This document shows, piece by piece, positions 24,353-33,413 of a stretch of DNA of 48,706 nt. Location of the stretch: assembly GCF_014648555.1 (NCBI RefSeq), contig NZ_BMRI01000003.1:198704-247409 (forward strand). Reading direction: 5' to 3'. The notes beneath the pieces are model-generated. The model worked only from the letters and a program-made list of their open reading frames with translations. It made no database searches and was not told the DNA's origin. The stretch's first letter is position 1; every line of letters starts with the position of its first letter. Position numbers and translations under genes: made by a program. This DNA is from Kitasatospora griseola. GTDB taxonomy: Bacteria; Actinomycetota; Actinomycetes; Streptomycetales; Streptomycetaceae.

Positions 24353-25411
24353 TCAGTGGGTCTCGGTGACCTTCGCGAGCGCGCGGGGCGCGTCCGGGTC
24401 CTGGCCGCGGGCGATGGTGACCTCGTAGGCGAGGAGCTGGAGCGGGAGGATCTCCAGGATCGGCTGGACCTCCTCGGGCACGCCGCCGGGCAGGGCGAAG
24501 CCGGCGCTCGCGGCGTCGACCTGGTCCTGCTGGCCGATCACGACGAGGTCGGCGCCCCGGCCGCGCAGGCGGTCCAGGACGGGCTGCAGGGCCTCGCCGC
24601 CGCGGCCGTCCGGGACGATCGCGATGACCGGCGAGACGTTGTCGACCATGGCCAGCGGGCCGTGCAGCAGGTCGGCACCGGAGAACGGGGAGGCCGGGAT
24701 GTAGGTGGTCTCCATCAGCTTCAGCGCCGCCTCGCGGGCGGTCGGGTAGCCGTAGCCGCGCGAGGTGATGACCAGGCGCTGGGCGAACCGGTACCGCTCG
24801 GCGAGCGCCTTGACCTCGGCCTGGCGGGCCAGGATCCCGGCGGCCAGCTCCGGCAGGACCTTCGCCGGGGAGCCGTCGTTGCCGCGCAGGCCCTCGACGA
24901 AGAGGTACAGCGCGAGCAGCTCGGCGGTGTAGGTCTTGGTGGCGGGCAGCGCCTTCTCGGGGCCGGCCAGCACGTCGATGTGGAACTCGGAGACCTCGGC
25001 GAGCGGCGAGCCGGCGTTGTTGGTGACCGCCAGGGTGATCGCGCCGGCCTCGCGGGCGGCCTTGGTGGAGGCCACCAGGTCGGGCGAGCCGCCGGACTGG
25101 CTGACGGTGATGACCAGGCAGTCGGTGAGGTCCGGCTTGGCGCCGTACGCGGTGGTGGTGGACATCGAGGTGAGGCCGGCGGGCTTGCCGAGCAGGACCT
25201 CGATCAGGTACTTGGCGTAGAGCGCGGCGTTGTCGGAGGTGCCGCGGGCGGTGAGCAGGACGAACCGCGGGTTGCGGGCGGCGATCTGCGCGGCGATCTC
25301 TCGGATCGCGGGCGCACCCTCGTCGAGGATGCGCTGCAGGACGGCCGGCTGCTCGGCCATCTCCGCCGACATGATCCTGCCGGGTACGGAAACAGTCTGC
25401 GGGTCGGACAT
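24353..25411 (-). CDS. double-SIS-domain sugar-phosphate enzyme (GlcN-6-P deaminase/isomerase type)
   Basis: A 352-residue protein with two SIS domains and no N-terminal glutaminase. SIS 1 (about 35-165) has LLTARGTSDNAALYAKYLIE and ITVSQSGGSPDL; SIS 2 (about 200-330) has LVITSRGYGYPTAREAALKL and FSGADLLHGPLAMVD. This is the architecture of GlmS isomerase-half homologues such as AgaS and the NagB-II-type glucosamine-6-phosphate deaminase. Beside dasABC, deamination of GlcN-6-P to fructose-6-P is the most plausible role, by inference. ATG at 25411 with GGAGG nine bases upstream. It follows a DasA-like gene on the same strand. Confidence 0.85.
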   Translation of the reverse strand: MSDPQTVSVPGRIMSAEMAEQPAVLQRILDEGAPAIREIAAQIAARNPRFVLLTARGTSDNAALYAKYLIEVLLGKPAGLTSMSTTTAYGAKPDLTDCLVITVSQSGGSPDLVASTKAAREAGAITLAVTNNAGSPLAEVSEFHIDVLAGPEKALPATKTYTAELLALYLFVEGLRGNDGSPAKVLPELAAGILARQAEVKALAERYRFAQRLVITSRGYGYPTAREAALKLMETTYIPASPFSGADLLHGPLAMVDNVSPVIAIVPDGRGGEALQPVLDRLRGRGADLVVIGQQDQVDAASAGFALPGGVPEEVQPILEILPLQLLAYEVTIARGQDPDAPRALAKVTETH

Positions 25412-25589
25412 CGGGGTGTGCCTCCGTGGAGAGATGGTTCTACCCCGTGGGGCGGGACGCCCGACGGGGACCTCTGGAACGGCGGCGAGTCCGCACCCTC
25501 GCTGCGTGGAACTGTGCTGTGCCGATCCTACGTGGACCGGGCCCCGCCGCACACGTCGTGACGGTGCGTCGGCGCCCGGCCCGCGGGAA

Positions 25590-26894
25590 TCAGGACGGGT
25601 TGTTGATCAGCTGGTCGATCTGCGCGTCGGCTTCCTTGGTGGCGTCCTCGACGCTCTTGCCCTTGAAGATCGCGTCCAGCATGTTCACCAGGACGTTCTG
25701 CTTCTCGACCGCGCCCCAGCCGGGGGCGGCGGGGGTGAACCAGGCGTCCTGGACGGCGTTGGCGGCCGCGGCGGTGGCGGGCTTGTTCTTCAGCGGCGCC
25801 AGCTGGGTCAGGTTGTTGGGGAGGGTGTCCTTGTCGGCGAGCACCTGCTCGGACTTGGTGCTGGTGAACATCCGGACCCAGTCGGTGGCGACCGCGGCGT
25901 TCTGCGACTTCGCGGTGATCGCGAGGTCGGAGCCGCCGATGAAGGAGGGCAGCGGCTTGCCGTTCGGGCCGGGCATGGTGACGATCTTCAGCGAGTCCTT
26001 GAGCGCCGGGGTGCCGGTGATCGGGGCGATCGCGTCGCTCAGCTCCCAGCCGTTGGCGTAGATCAGCGCGGCCTTCTCGTGGCCGAGCACGCCGGCCTGC
26101 TTGGCCTCGTTGACCTTCAGGTCGCCCTTGTTGTACGTCCGCACCAGGTTGACGAAGTGCTGGAGGCCGGCCTGTGACTTGGGGTCGTGCAGGGTGCCGT
26201 GCCAGACGCCGCTGGAGTCGAACTTGGCGATCGAGCCGCCGTACGCGGTGACGTAGGACATCGCGGCGTACCAGTACGGGCCGGGCAGGTAGAGCGCGGA
26301 GAAGCCGGCGCTGTTCTTGTTCCGCTGGGCGACCTTGTCGAGGGCGGCGGTGAGCTCGTCCTCGTTCTGCGGGAGGTCCGCGGACCCGGTGGCGTCCTGG
26401 AACATCTTCGCGTTGTAGACGCCGACCCGGGCGCCCGCGTAATAGGGGACGCAGAAAAGCTTCTGGTTGTACGTACAGGTGTCGGCGAGACCCTTGATCC
26501 AATTGTCGGAGTTGTCGAAAGCGGTCCGGTCGAGGCCCGCCAGCGAGCCGTTCACCATGTATTTGGTGGTCTCGGTGTTGCCGAGCTCGACCACGTCGGG
26601 CGCCTGGTTGGCGGCGATCGCGGCGTCCAGCTCGGCGATCTTGTTCTTCCAGGTGTGGTAGCTGAGCTTCAGCTCGACCTTGGGGTACTTGGCGGCGAAC
26701 TGGTCGTTGACCTGCTGCACCAGCTCCGGCCAGCTCTTCTGGGCATCGTCCATCAGCCACACGGTGACGGTGCCCGTCACGTTCTTCGGGTCGACGGCGG
26801 CCGCCGGCGCGGCCGAACCGCCGCCGGACGAGCAGCCTGCGGTGGTGACCAGCAGGGCGGTGGTGCCGAGCGTGGCCAGAACCTGACGCTTCAC
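25590..26894 (-). CDS. sugar ABC transporter substrate-binding lipoprotein, DasA-like
   Basis: A 434-residue lipoprotein of the carbohydrate family 1 binding proteins. The signal peptide VKRQVLATLGTTALLVTTAGC gives a lipobox with Cys at about residue 21. The mature part shares with DasA the opening VTVWLMDDAQKSWPELV, the segment VPYYAGARVGVYNAKMF and GGSDLAI, so the two are paralogues. It has no permease genes of its own and is divergent from dasA, so it may share DasBC. GTG at 26894 has GGAGG six bases upstream. A good dre site (26957-26972) lies 62 bases before the start. Confidence 0.9.
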   Translation of the reverse strand: MKRQVLATLGTTALLVTTAGCSSGGGSAAPAAAVDPKNVTGTVTVWLMDDAQKSWPELVQQVNDQFAAKYPKVELKLSYHTWKNKIAELDAAIAANQAPDVVELGNTETTKYMVNGSLAGLDRTAFDNSDNWIKGLADTCTYNQKLFCVPYYAGARVGVYNAKMFQDATGSADLPQNEDELTAALDKVAQRNKNSAGFSALYLPGPYWYAAMSYVTAYGGSIAKFDSSGVWHGTLHDPKSQAGLQHFVNLVRTYNKGDLKVNEAKQAGVLGHEKAALIYANGWELSDAIAPITGTPALKDSLKIVTMPGPNGKPLPSFIGGSDLAITAKSQNAAVATDWVRMFTSTKSEQVLADKDTLPNNLTQLAPLKNKPATAAAANAVQDAWFTPAAPGWGAVEKQNVLVNMLDAIFKGKSVEDATKEADAQIDQLINNPS

Positions 26895-26956
26895 GCGAAT
26901 CCTCCGAATCAGGTGCGGGGAGGTCTGCGCGGGTGGTACAGACCAGCTTTTCGGAT

Positions 26957-26972
26957 CCTGGCCTAGACCATT
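26957..26972. promoter_or_regulatory. dre site upstream of the DasA-like gene
   Basis: CCTGGCCTAGACCATT matches the DasR consensus at 13 of 16 positions, with the central TAGACCA half intact. Confidence 0.8.
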
Positions 26973-27169
26973 TGCAGCGTCAACGCGCGTGATGATTACA
27001 AGTCCCGCTTGTTGTCGATCCGTTGCTCGTTCTGGCCCGATCACGTCAATACCTGGGCGGGTATGCCGATTAAGGCTCACTTAAGGTGTCCTTCAGGCCA
27101 CGTTGAGCAACCGGAGCCTCTCGTTCCGAGGCGGTCGATTCGTCCCGCCATATCCGGATCCGCCCCCGA

Positions 27170-27185
27170 CTTGGTCCAGTCCAAC
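27170..27185. promoter_or_regulatory. weak dre-like site
   Basis: CTTGGTCCAGTCCAAC keeps the palindromic TTGG..CCAA frame but matches the consensus at only about 9 of 16 positions. Confidence 0.4.
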
Positions 27186-27247
27186 ACGGCCGAGTCAAGC
27201 GTTGATAACGGCTTGTGCAGACGCTCTTCGATCCCTTGACGCTCGTC

Positions 27248-27300
27248 ATTGGTCCATGCCAATCTCCAGGCGTTGGTCTAAACCAATGGTCTACTCCACC
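27248..27300. promoter_or_regulatory. dre cluster upstream of dasA
   Basis: Three sites lie in a row. ATTGGTCCATGCCAAT (27248-27263) is weak. GTTGGTCTAAACCAAT (27272-27287) and AATGGTCTACTCCACC (27285-27300) each match at 12 of 16 positions and overlap by three bases. They should allow cooperative DasR repression of dasA. Confidence 0.8.
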
Positions 27301-27437
27301 TCGCGGACCGGCCCGCCTGCCCCGGCAGTTCGTGTCCGTGTCATCCGGTGACGTTCCCCCTTACGGCACGACGCAGCTTCAGGGCCCCTGGCCCGGCGGC
27401 CCGGTGCCCTACCTTGCTCATCCCTCTGGAGGATGGT

Positions 27438-28751
27438 TTGAACCGCAAGATCGCAGCCGTGGCCGCTATCGCCACTGTGCTCGTCGCCTCGGCTTGCTCC
27501 TCGTCTTCGTCCAGCTCCGGCGGTGACAAGGCCACCCTGAGCAAGGACGGCAAGGGCAAGAAGGTCACCGTCTGGCTGATGCAGGACGCCCAGAAGGGCT
27601 GGCCCGAGGTCGTCGAGGCCGCGAAGAAGGAGTTCACCGCGCAGACCGGCGCCGAGGTCGACGTCCAGTGGCAGACCTGGACCAACTACACCACCAAGCT
27701 CGACACCGCCCTGCTCTCCGGCAACGCCCCCGACGCGCTGGAGATCGGCAACACCCAGGCCGCCAAGTACATCGAGGCCGGCTCCTTCGTCGACCTGACC
27801 TCGGTCAAGAGCCAGTTCGACAACTCGGACAAGTGGCTGGACTCGGTCGCCGCCTCCGGCCAGTCGGCCGACGGCTCCAAGACCTACGCCGTCCCGTACT
27901 ACGCCGGCGCCCGCGTCCTGATCTACCGCAAGGACCTGTTCGACGCCGCCGGTGTCACCCAGGCCCCGACCACCATCGACGAGCTGAAGGCCGCCCTGAC
28001 CAAGGTCAAGGCCGCCAACGCCAACGTCCCGAACTTCTCGGCGCTCTACATGCCGGGCCAGAACTGGTACTCCGCCGTCTCCTTCGGCGCCGGCCAGTTC
28101 GGCGTCAAGGGCATCATCGCCAAGAAGGACGGCGACAAGTGGACCGGTAACCTGACCGACCCGAAGTTCATCGAGGGCGTCAAGACCTGGAACGACCTGC
28201 AGAAGGAGTACTCGGTCGGCGGCACCACCACCGACGAGGCCACCCAGGACGCCCAGATGTCCAAGGGCAACATCGCCGCCATCATCGGCAACGGCTGGGA
28301 GGTCAGCGCGGTCGCCGACCCGAAGACCGGCGACCCGGCGCTGAAGGACAAGCTCGCCACCATCGCCCTCCCGGGCCTGGCGGCCGGCACCCCGACCCCG
28401 GCGTTCCTCGGCGGCTCCGACCTGGCCGTCCCGTCCAAGGCCGCCAACCCGGGCCTGGGCGCGACCTTCCTGCAGATCTACACCAACACCGCGCAGCAGA
28501 CCGCGCTCGCCAAGCACGCCATCCCGAACGCCAAGAACCTGGTCGCCGCCTACAAGCAGGCCGACCCGGCGAACAAGGCGACCGGTGAGGCGGCCGAGGG
28601 CCTGACCTGGTTCATCCCGAACTCGCCGCTGTGGTCCGGCGCCGACGAGACCGCGCTGAAGAACGCCTTCGGTGCGATCGCCGCCGGTGGCGACCCGGCC
28701 ACCGAGCTCAAGAAGGCCCAGGAGACCCTCGTCAAGGACCTGAACGGCTGA
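27438..28751 (+). CDS. dasA: chitobiose/N-acetylglucosamine-type ABC substrate-binding lipoprotein DasA
   Basis: A 437-residue lipoprotein; the signal peptide (TTG start)NRKIAAVAAIATVLVASAC ends in a lipobox with Cys about residue 20, followed by a Ser-rich linker. Core: KVTVWLMQDAQKGWPEVV, LLSGNAPDALEIGNTQAAKY, VPYYAGARVLIYRKDLF and FLGGSDLAVPSK. The only plausible start is TTG at 27438: GGAGG lies five bases upstream, while the nearby ATG (27433) is out of frame. S. coelicolor DasA binds chitobiose. It is the first gene of dasABC, separated from dasB by two hairpins, and lies behind the dre cluster. Confidence 0.93.
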   Translation: MNRKIAAVAAIATVLVASACSSSSSSSGGDKATLSKDGKGKKVTVWLMQDAQKGWPEVVEAAKKEFTAQTGAEVDVQWQTWTNYTTKLDTALLSGNAPDALEIGNTQAAKYIEAGSFVDLTSVKSQFDNSDKWLDSVAASGQSADGSKTYAVPYYAGARVLIYRKDLFDAAGVTQAPTTIDELKAALTKVKAANANVPNFSALYMPGQNWYSAVSFGAGQFGVKGIIAKKDGDKWTGNLTDPKFIEGVKTWNDLQKEYSVGGTTTDEATQDAQMSKGNIAAIIGNGWEVSAVADPKTGDPALKDKLATIALPGLAAGTPTPAFLGGSDLAVPSKAANPGLGATFLQIYTNTAQQTALAKHAIPNAKNLVAAYKQADPANKATGEAAEGLTWFIPNSPLWSGADETALKNAFGAIAAGGDPATELKKAQETLVKDLNG

Positions 28752-28765
28752 CCCAGCTGATCCGC

Positions 28766-28797
28766 GGTCGGCCCGGGAGTCCGCTCCCGGGCGGACC
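28766..28797 (+). terminator. first hairpin between dasA and dasB
   Basis: GGTC-G-GCCCGGGAG (28766-28779) pairs with CTCCCGGGC-G-GACC (28784-28797); one mismatch, 4-base loop. Confidence 0.75.
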
Positions 28798-28819
28798 ACC
28801 GCACTGAGCGCCAGTTAGG

Positions 28820-28855
28820 GGGTGGGCAGTCCGCAATCACGCGGACTGCCCACCC
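28820..28855 (+). terminator. second hairpin between dasA and dasB
   Basis: GGGTGGGCAGTCCGC (28820-28834) pairs perfectly with 28841-28855 around AATCAC. With the first hairpin it probably limits read-through into dasBC or protects the dasA mRNA 3' end. Confidence 0.8.
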
Positions 28856-28899
28856 GTGCGCCAGGACCGACCAGAATCGCGGGCCCGGGAAGGACCCTG

Positions 28900-29889
28900 A
28901 TGAGTGTGACCACCAACGAGACCGTGAACCGGTCCGAAAAGTCGGGGCCTGCCCCGGCGGGGAAGCCGCAGCGCCGCGGATTCTTCGCGGCCGGCCAGTA
29001 CATCCCCTACGCCCTCCTGCTGCCTGCCATCGTCGTGCTGGTGGGCGTTCTGGCGTACCCGCTGTTCAGACTGTTCGACCTGGCGTTCCAGAACGTCAAC
29101 CGGTACGCGTACCTGGTGAACCCGTCGCTGTCGAAGTACATCGGCTTCGAGGGCTTCAGCAAGATCCTCGGCGACCACCAGTTCTGGGAGGTCGTGCTCC
29201 GCTCGATCTACTTCACCGCCGAGCTGGTCATCCTCTCGATGGTGCTGAGCATGCTGATCGCGCTGCTCCTCAACCGGGTGTCCAACTGGGCCCGGGTCAC
29301 CGTCATCACCGTGATGATGTTCGTCTGGGCGATCCCGGCGCTGGTCAACGGCCAGGTGTTCCGCTGGCTGTTCTCCCCCAACGGCGGCGTCGTCGACTAC
29401 CTGGCCTTCCTGGTCACCGGCGACGAGAGCTGGAAGCACTACGACTGGTTCGCCGACCCGAACGTCGGCCTGTACGTGGTCGGCGCCTCCGTCATCATCT
29501 GGGGCGCGCTGCCGTTCCTGGTCCTCGGCCTGTACGCCGCGCTGACCCAGGTCCCGGCCGAACTGACCGAGGCCGCCCGGCTGGACGGCGCCAACGCCTT
29601 CCAGGTCTTCCGGCACGTGACCATCCCGGTCATCCGCCCGTTCCTGATGATCTCCGCCGCGCTCAGCTTCATCTGGGACTTCCAGGTCTTCGCGCAGATC
29701 TTCTCGCTGCGCAACACCTCGCCCGAGCCCGGCTACTGGACCATCGGCACCTACCTGTACATGAACGGCATCGTCCGCTCCCGCTACAGCGAGAGCTCGG
29801 TGATCTCGATCGTGATGATCCTCATGATGCTGGCGGTGCTCGTGTTCTACATCCGCCAGATGCTCAAGATCGGAGCCAACGAGCGATGA
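28900..29889 (+). CDS. dasB: sugar ABC transporter permease DasB
   Basis: MalF-type permease of 329 residues with six membrane segments; the first is at about residues 36-58 (YALLLPAIVVLVGVLAYPLF). The EAA loop reads TEAARLDGANAFQVFRHVTIP (about 225-245). ATG at 28900 follows GGAAGGA. It overlaps dasC by ATGA at 29886-29889. The importer needs an ATPase, which is not encoded here; streptomycete Das transporters use the shared ATPase MsiK encoded elsewhere. Confidence 0.94.
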   Translation: MSVTTNETVNRSEKSGPAPAGKPQRRGFFAAGQYIPYALLLPAIVVLVGVLAYPLFRLFDLAFQNVNRYAYLVNPSLSKYIGFEGFSKILGDHQFWEVVLRSIYFTAELVILSMVLSMLIALLLNRVSNWARVTVITVMMFVWAIPALVNGQVFRWLFSPNGGVVDYLAFLVTGDESWKHYDWFADPNVGLYVVGASVIIWGALPFLVLGLYAALTQVPAELTEAARLDGANAFQVFRHVTIPVIRPFLMISAALSFIWDFQVFAQIFSLRNTSPEPGYWTIGTYLYMNGIVRSRYSESSVISIVMILMMLAVLVFYIRQMLKIGANER

Positions 29890-30815
29890 CCGCGACGACC
29901 ACGCACCCGTCCGGGCCGCCGGTGGCGCCCGAGGCCCCCAAGCCGAAGAAGAAGAAGGTCAAGGTCCGCACCACGGGCCAGAAGCCGGTGGTGACCGGGA
30001 TCTGGAACACCCTCGCCATCGGCGTCGCCCTGGTGATGGCCTTCCCGATCTACTGGATGATCCTCACCACGTTCAAGACGAACAAGGACCTGATCGCCCA
30101 GGACCCGACCTTCTGGCCGTCGTCCTTCTCGTTCGACAGCTACAAGACGATCTTCGACGACGCCGACTTCCTGCCGTCGCTGCAGAACACCCTGATCCTC
30201 ACCCTCGGCGCGGTGGTGCTCGGCCTGGTGGTCGGCTTCCTCGCCGCCGTGGCGGTGGCCCGGTTCAACTTCCGCGGCCGGAGCTTCTTCATCGTCACCA
30301 TGCTGGTGGTCCAGATGGTGCCGCTGCTGGCGATCATCATTCCGCTGTTCGTGGTGATGAACAAGGCCGGCCTGACCGGCTCGCTGCTCGGTGTGATCCT
30401 CGCGTACCTGGTCTTCACCGTGCCGTACGTGGTCTGGACGCTGCGTTCCTTCATCGTGAACATCCCGGCGGAGCTGGACGAGGCCGCCATGGTCGACGGC
30501 TGCACCCAGTGGGGCGCGTTCTTCCGCGTCATCCTGCCGCTCACCCTGCCCGGCCTGATCACCACCGGCGTCTACAGCTGGATCCAGGCGTGGAACGAGT
30601 TCATCGTCGCCAACACCCTGATCAGCAGCGGCGGCGACGGCTCCAAGACCTCGATGATCTGGCTGACCTTCTACTCCACCACCCCCACCCGGGGTGCGGA
30701 CTACGGCTCGCAGATGGCCGGCGGTCTGCTGGTCTCGCTGCCCGTGATCATCCTGTTCGTGTTCTTCCAGAAGAAGGTGTCGGCGGGTCTCACCGCCGGT
30801 GCGGTCAAGGGCTGA
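29886..30815 (+). CDS. dasC: sugar ABC transporter permease DasC
   Basis: MalG-type permease of 309 residues. A Lys-rich cytoplasmic N-terminus (PKPKKKKVKVR) precedes six membrane segments, the first at about 42-62 (TLAIGVALVMAFPIYWMILTT). The EAA loop is DEAAMVDGCTQWGAFFRVIL (about 200-220). It starts within the dasB stop codon (ATGA) and is followed 56 bases later by nagZ. It forms the membrane heterodimer with DasB. Confidence 0.94.
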   Translation: MTATTTHPSGPPVAPEAPKPKKKKVKVRTTGQKPVVTGIWNTLAIGVALVMAFPIYWMILTTFKTNKDLIAQDPTFWPSSFSFDSYKTIFDDADFLPSLQNTLILTLGAVVLGLVVGFLAAVAVARFNFRGRSFFIVTMLVVQMVPLLAIIIPLFVVMNKAGLTGSLLGVILAYLVFTVPYVVWTLRSFIVNIPAELDEAAMVDGCTQWGAFFRVILPLTLPGLITTGVYSWIQAWNEFIVANTLISSGGDGSKTSMIWLTFYSTTPTRGADYGSQMAGGLLVSLPVIILFVFFQKKVSAGLTAGAVKG

Positions 30816-30871
30816 GTCCCCTTCCACACCCCAATCGCACCTGAAGCACCTCCACCCCCAGGGAAGGAACC

Positions 30872-32452
30872 ATGGCGATGCCCGGTACGGAAAGCGCCCT
30901 GCTCATGCGCGACGCCGGGGCGGTCCTGCAGCCCGGCTTCGCCGGCCTGACCGCGCCCGAGTGGCTGCGCCGCAGACTGGGCGACGGCGAGCTCGGCGGC
31001 GTCGCCCTGTTCGGCCGCAACATCCGCACCCCGCAGCAGGTCGCCGCGCTGACCGGTGAGATGTACGCGCTCAACGGCGACGTGCTGATCGCCATCGACG
31101 AGGAGGGCGGCGACGTCACCCGCCTCGAAGTGACCAGCGGGTCCTCGTACCCGGGGAACCTGGCGCTCGGTGAGGTCGACGACACCGACCTCACCGAGCG
31201 GGTCGCCCGCTCCATCGGGTTCGACCTGGCCGCCGTCGGCGTGAACCTCAACTACGCGCCCGACGCGGACGTCAACTCCAACCCGGACAACCCGGTGATC
31301 GGCGTCCGGTCCTTCGGCGGCGACGGCGACCTCGCCGCCCGGCACACCGCCGCGTACGTCCGCGGCCTGCAGTCCGCGGGCGTCGCGGCCTGCGCCAAGC
31401 ACTTCCCCGGCCACGGCGACACGGCCGGCGACTCGCACCTCGGGCTGCCCCGGATCGACCTCGCCGTCGAACAGTTCGGCCAGCACCTGCTGCCCTTCCG
31501 AGCCGCCATCGCGGCCGGCGCGAAGAGCATCATGACCGCGCACATCCTGTTCGACGCCTACGACGCCCAGCTGCCCGCGACCATGTCGCAGCGCATCCTG
31601 ACCGGCCTGCTCCGCGAGGAACTGGGCTTCGACGGGCTGATCGTCACCGACGGCATCGAGATGGGCGCCATCTCCGGCACCCACGGCGTCGCGGCCGGCT
31701 CGGTGCGGGCCGTCGCGGCCGGCGCCGACACCATCTGCGTCGGCGGCGGCCTGCACGACGAGGACGCCTTCGTGTACCTGCGCGACGCGCTGGTCTGGGC
31801 GGTCCGCGAGGGCCGGCTCTCCGCCGAACGGCTGCACGAGGCGGCCGAGCGCAACCGGGCGGTGGCCCGCTGGTCCGCCGCCGTGCGGGCCTCGCTGGTC
31901 GGCCGGCAGGGCGAGGTCGGCGTCGGCCTGGCCGCCGCCCGCCGGGCGCTGCGGATCACCGGCGAGCTGCGGCCGCTGGCCGGGGTGCCGCACGTGGTCG
32001 AGTTCTCCCCCGGCGCGAACATCGCGGCCGGCGAGGACACCCCGTGGGGCGTGGCCGGCCCGCTGGGCGAGCTGGTCCCCGGCACCACCTCCAGCCGGGT
32101 CTCGCCGCCGGCCACCGTCACCGAGGGCTCCGGCCTGCTGCATGTGGCGGTCGCCGCCGAGGACGCCGAGATCGACGTCGCCCCGCTGCTCGGCGCGGCG
32201 GTGGGCCGTCCGCTGGTGCTGGTGGTGCGCGACGTGCACCGCCACGCCTGGATGCGCCGGGCCGCGCTCGCCCTGGTGGAGCACCGTCCGGACGCCGTGG
32301 TGGTGGAGATCGGCACCGCCCACGGGCTGGCCGGACTGTTCGCCCCGCTCGGCGTCACCGCCCTTGCCACGTACGGCGGTTCGCGGGTCTGCGCGATCGC
32401 TGCGGCGGAGGCGCTGGCGGGACTCGCGGTGACCGCGGCCGCCACCGGCTGA
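30872..32452 (+). CDS. dasD: beta-N-acetylhexosaminidase, GH3 family (NagZ/DasD type)
   Basis: A 526-residue GH3 enzyme. Its catalytic TIM barrel (about 15-340) carries the NagZ signature [18 protein letters not shown], where the Asp/His pair supplies acid-base catalysis, and the nucleophile Asp in [13 protein letters not shown]-terminal alpha/beta domain follows (about 370-526). There is no signal peptide, so the enzyme is cytoplasmic and would split imported chitobiose into GlcNAc. ATG at 30872 with GGAAGGAACC upstream. It lies behind dasC in the same orientation, and its transcript ends at a 15-bp hairpin before dasR. Confidence 0.93.
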   Translation: MAMPGTESALLMRDAGAVLQPGFAGLTAPEWLRRRLGDGELGGVALFGRNIRTPQQVAALTGEMYALNGDVLIAIDEEGGDVTRLEVTSGSSYPGNLALGEVDDTDLTERVARSIGFDLAAVGVNLNYAPDADVNSNPDNPVIGVRSFGGDGDLAARHTAAYVRGLQSAGVAACAKHFPGHGDTAGDSHLGLPRIDLAVEQFGQHLLPFRAAIAAGAKSIMTAHILFDAYDAQLPATMSQRILTGLLREELGFDGLIVTDGIEMGAISGTHGVAAGSVRAVAAGADTICVGGGLHDEDAFVYLRDALVWAVREGRLSAERLHEAAERNRAVARWSAAVRASLVGRQGEVGVGLAAARRALRITGELRPLAGVPHVVEFSPGANIAAGEDTPWGVAGPLGELVPGTTSSRVSPPATVTEGSGLLHVAVAAEDAEIDVAPLLGAAVGRPLVLVVRDVHRHAWMRRAALALVEHRPDAVVVEIGTAHGLAGLFAPLGVTALATYGGSRVCAIAAAEALAGLAVTAAATG

Positions 32453-32463
32453 GACACTCGGGT

Positions 32464-32505
32464 ACGGGCCCGGAACGGGCGCCAGGCGCTCCGTTCCGGG
32501 CCCGT
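32464..32505 (+). terminator. terminator of dasBC-nagZ
   Basis: ACGGGCCCGGAACGG (32464-32478) pairs perfectly with 32491-32505. Confidence 0.88.
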
Positions 32506-32581
32506 CGCATGCCGGTTTGCCCGCAGGCGCTCCCGCTTGCTTCCCCGTGCGTGCAAACATGTGCTGTTACATAGGACTTAG

Positions 32582-32598
32582 GGGTCCGTTAAGGACCC
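32582..32598 (+). promoter_or_regulatory. inverted repeat in the dasR leader
   Basis: GGGTCC-GTTAA-GGACCC lies 27 bases before the dasR ATG, just after an A/T-rich promoter-like stretch (TTACATAGGACTTA). It could be an operator or a small leader hairpin. It does not match the dre consensus. Confidence 0.45.
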
Positions 32599-32624
32599 GT
32601 CTCCAACGAGGAGTGAGAGCTGCC

Positions 32625-33413
32625 ATGAGTGGCGACAGGGATTCGGCGGCGCTCGCCGAGGGCTCCACGGTGCCGACCCAGACCGGCCCTGCCACCGCCA
32701 CGGCCCGGGTGCCGAAGTACTACGGTCTGAAGCGGCACCTGCTGCAACTGACCGAGACCCAGCCGGCCGGCACCCCGGTGCCCCCGGAGCGGGCGCTGGC
32801 CGCCCAGTTCGACACCTCCCGCACCACCGTCCGGCAGGCATTGCAGGAGCTGGTGGTCGAGGGCCGGCTGGAGCGCATCCAGGGCAAGGGCACCTTCGTC
32901 GCCAAGCCGAAGGTCGCGCAGGCCCTGCAGCTGACCTCGTACACCGAGGACATGCGCGCCCAGGGCATGGAGCCGACCTCCCGGCTGGTCGAGGTCGCGT
33001 ACATCTCCGCCGACGAGCGGCTCGCCCCGCTGCTGGACATCAAGCCCGGCGGGCGCGTCCTGCGGATCGAGCGCCTGCGGCTCGCGAACGGCGACCCGAT
33101 GGCGATCGAGGTGGCGCACCTGTCGGCCAAGCGCTTCCCCGCGCTCCGACGCAACCTCGCCAAGCACAACTCGCTGTACACCGCGCTGCGCGAGGTCTAC
33201 GGCGTGACGGTCGCGGAGGCCGAGGAGACCATCGAGACCACCCTGGCCAACCCGCGCGAGGCCGGCCTGCTCGGCTCCGACCTGGGCCTGCCGATGCTCC
33301 AGCTGTCCCGGCACTCCTTCGACGCGGACGGCGCGCCGGTGGAGTGGGTGCGGTCGATCTACCGCGGGGACCGGTACAAGTTCACCACCAGGCTGCAGCG
33401 GCCCGCGTCGTAG
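32625..33413 (+). CDS. dasR: GntR/HutC-family aminosugar regulator DasR
   Basis: A 262-residue regulator. The N-terminal winged helix (about 30-100) has [38 protein letters not shown]; the UTRA effector domain (about 110-255) ends [19 protein letters not shown]. The N-terminal 25 residues are variable, as in other DasR proteins. DasR is a global repressor of chitin/GlcNAc genes released by GlcN-6-P and related effectors. ATG at 32625 has GAGGAG upstream. The last codons (CTGCAGCGGCCCGCGTCGTAG) are the start of a repeat unit copied twice more downstream. Confidence 0.96.
   Translation: MSGDRDSAALAEGSTVPTQTGPATATARVPKYYGLKRHLLQLTETQPAGTPVPPERALAAQFDTSRTTVRQALQELVVEGRLERIQGKGTFVAKPKVAQALQLTSYTEDMRAQGMEPTSRLVEVAYISADERLAPLLDIKPGGRVLRIERLRLANGDPMAIEVAHLSAKRFPALRRNLAKHNSLYTALREVYGVTVAEAEETIETTLANPREAGLLGSDLGLPMLQLSRHSFDADGAPVEWVRSIYRGDRYKFTTRLQRPAS

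Larger units (their letters stand above)
26895..27437. other. divergent das regulatory region (543 bp)
   Basis: Region between the DasA-like gene and dasA, of lower GC than the rest. It contains at least three good and two weaker DasR-like operators and no coding frame with family resemblance. A TACCTT -10-like hexamer at about 27408-27413 would give dasA a leader of about 20 bases. Confidence 0.6.

Noticed and set aside
25433..25448. ATGGTTCTACCCCGTG as a dre site upstream of the SIS gene
   Set aside because: The spacing of the half-sites is off by one and the central TAGACC is missing; too weak beside the better sites.
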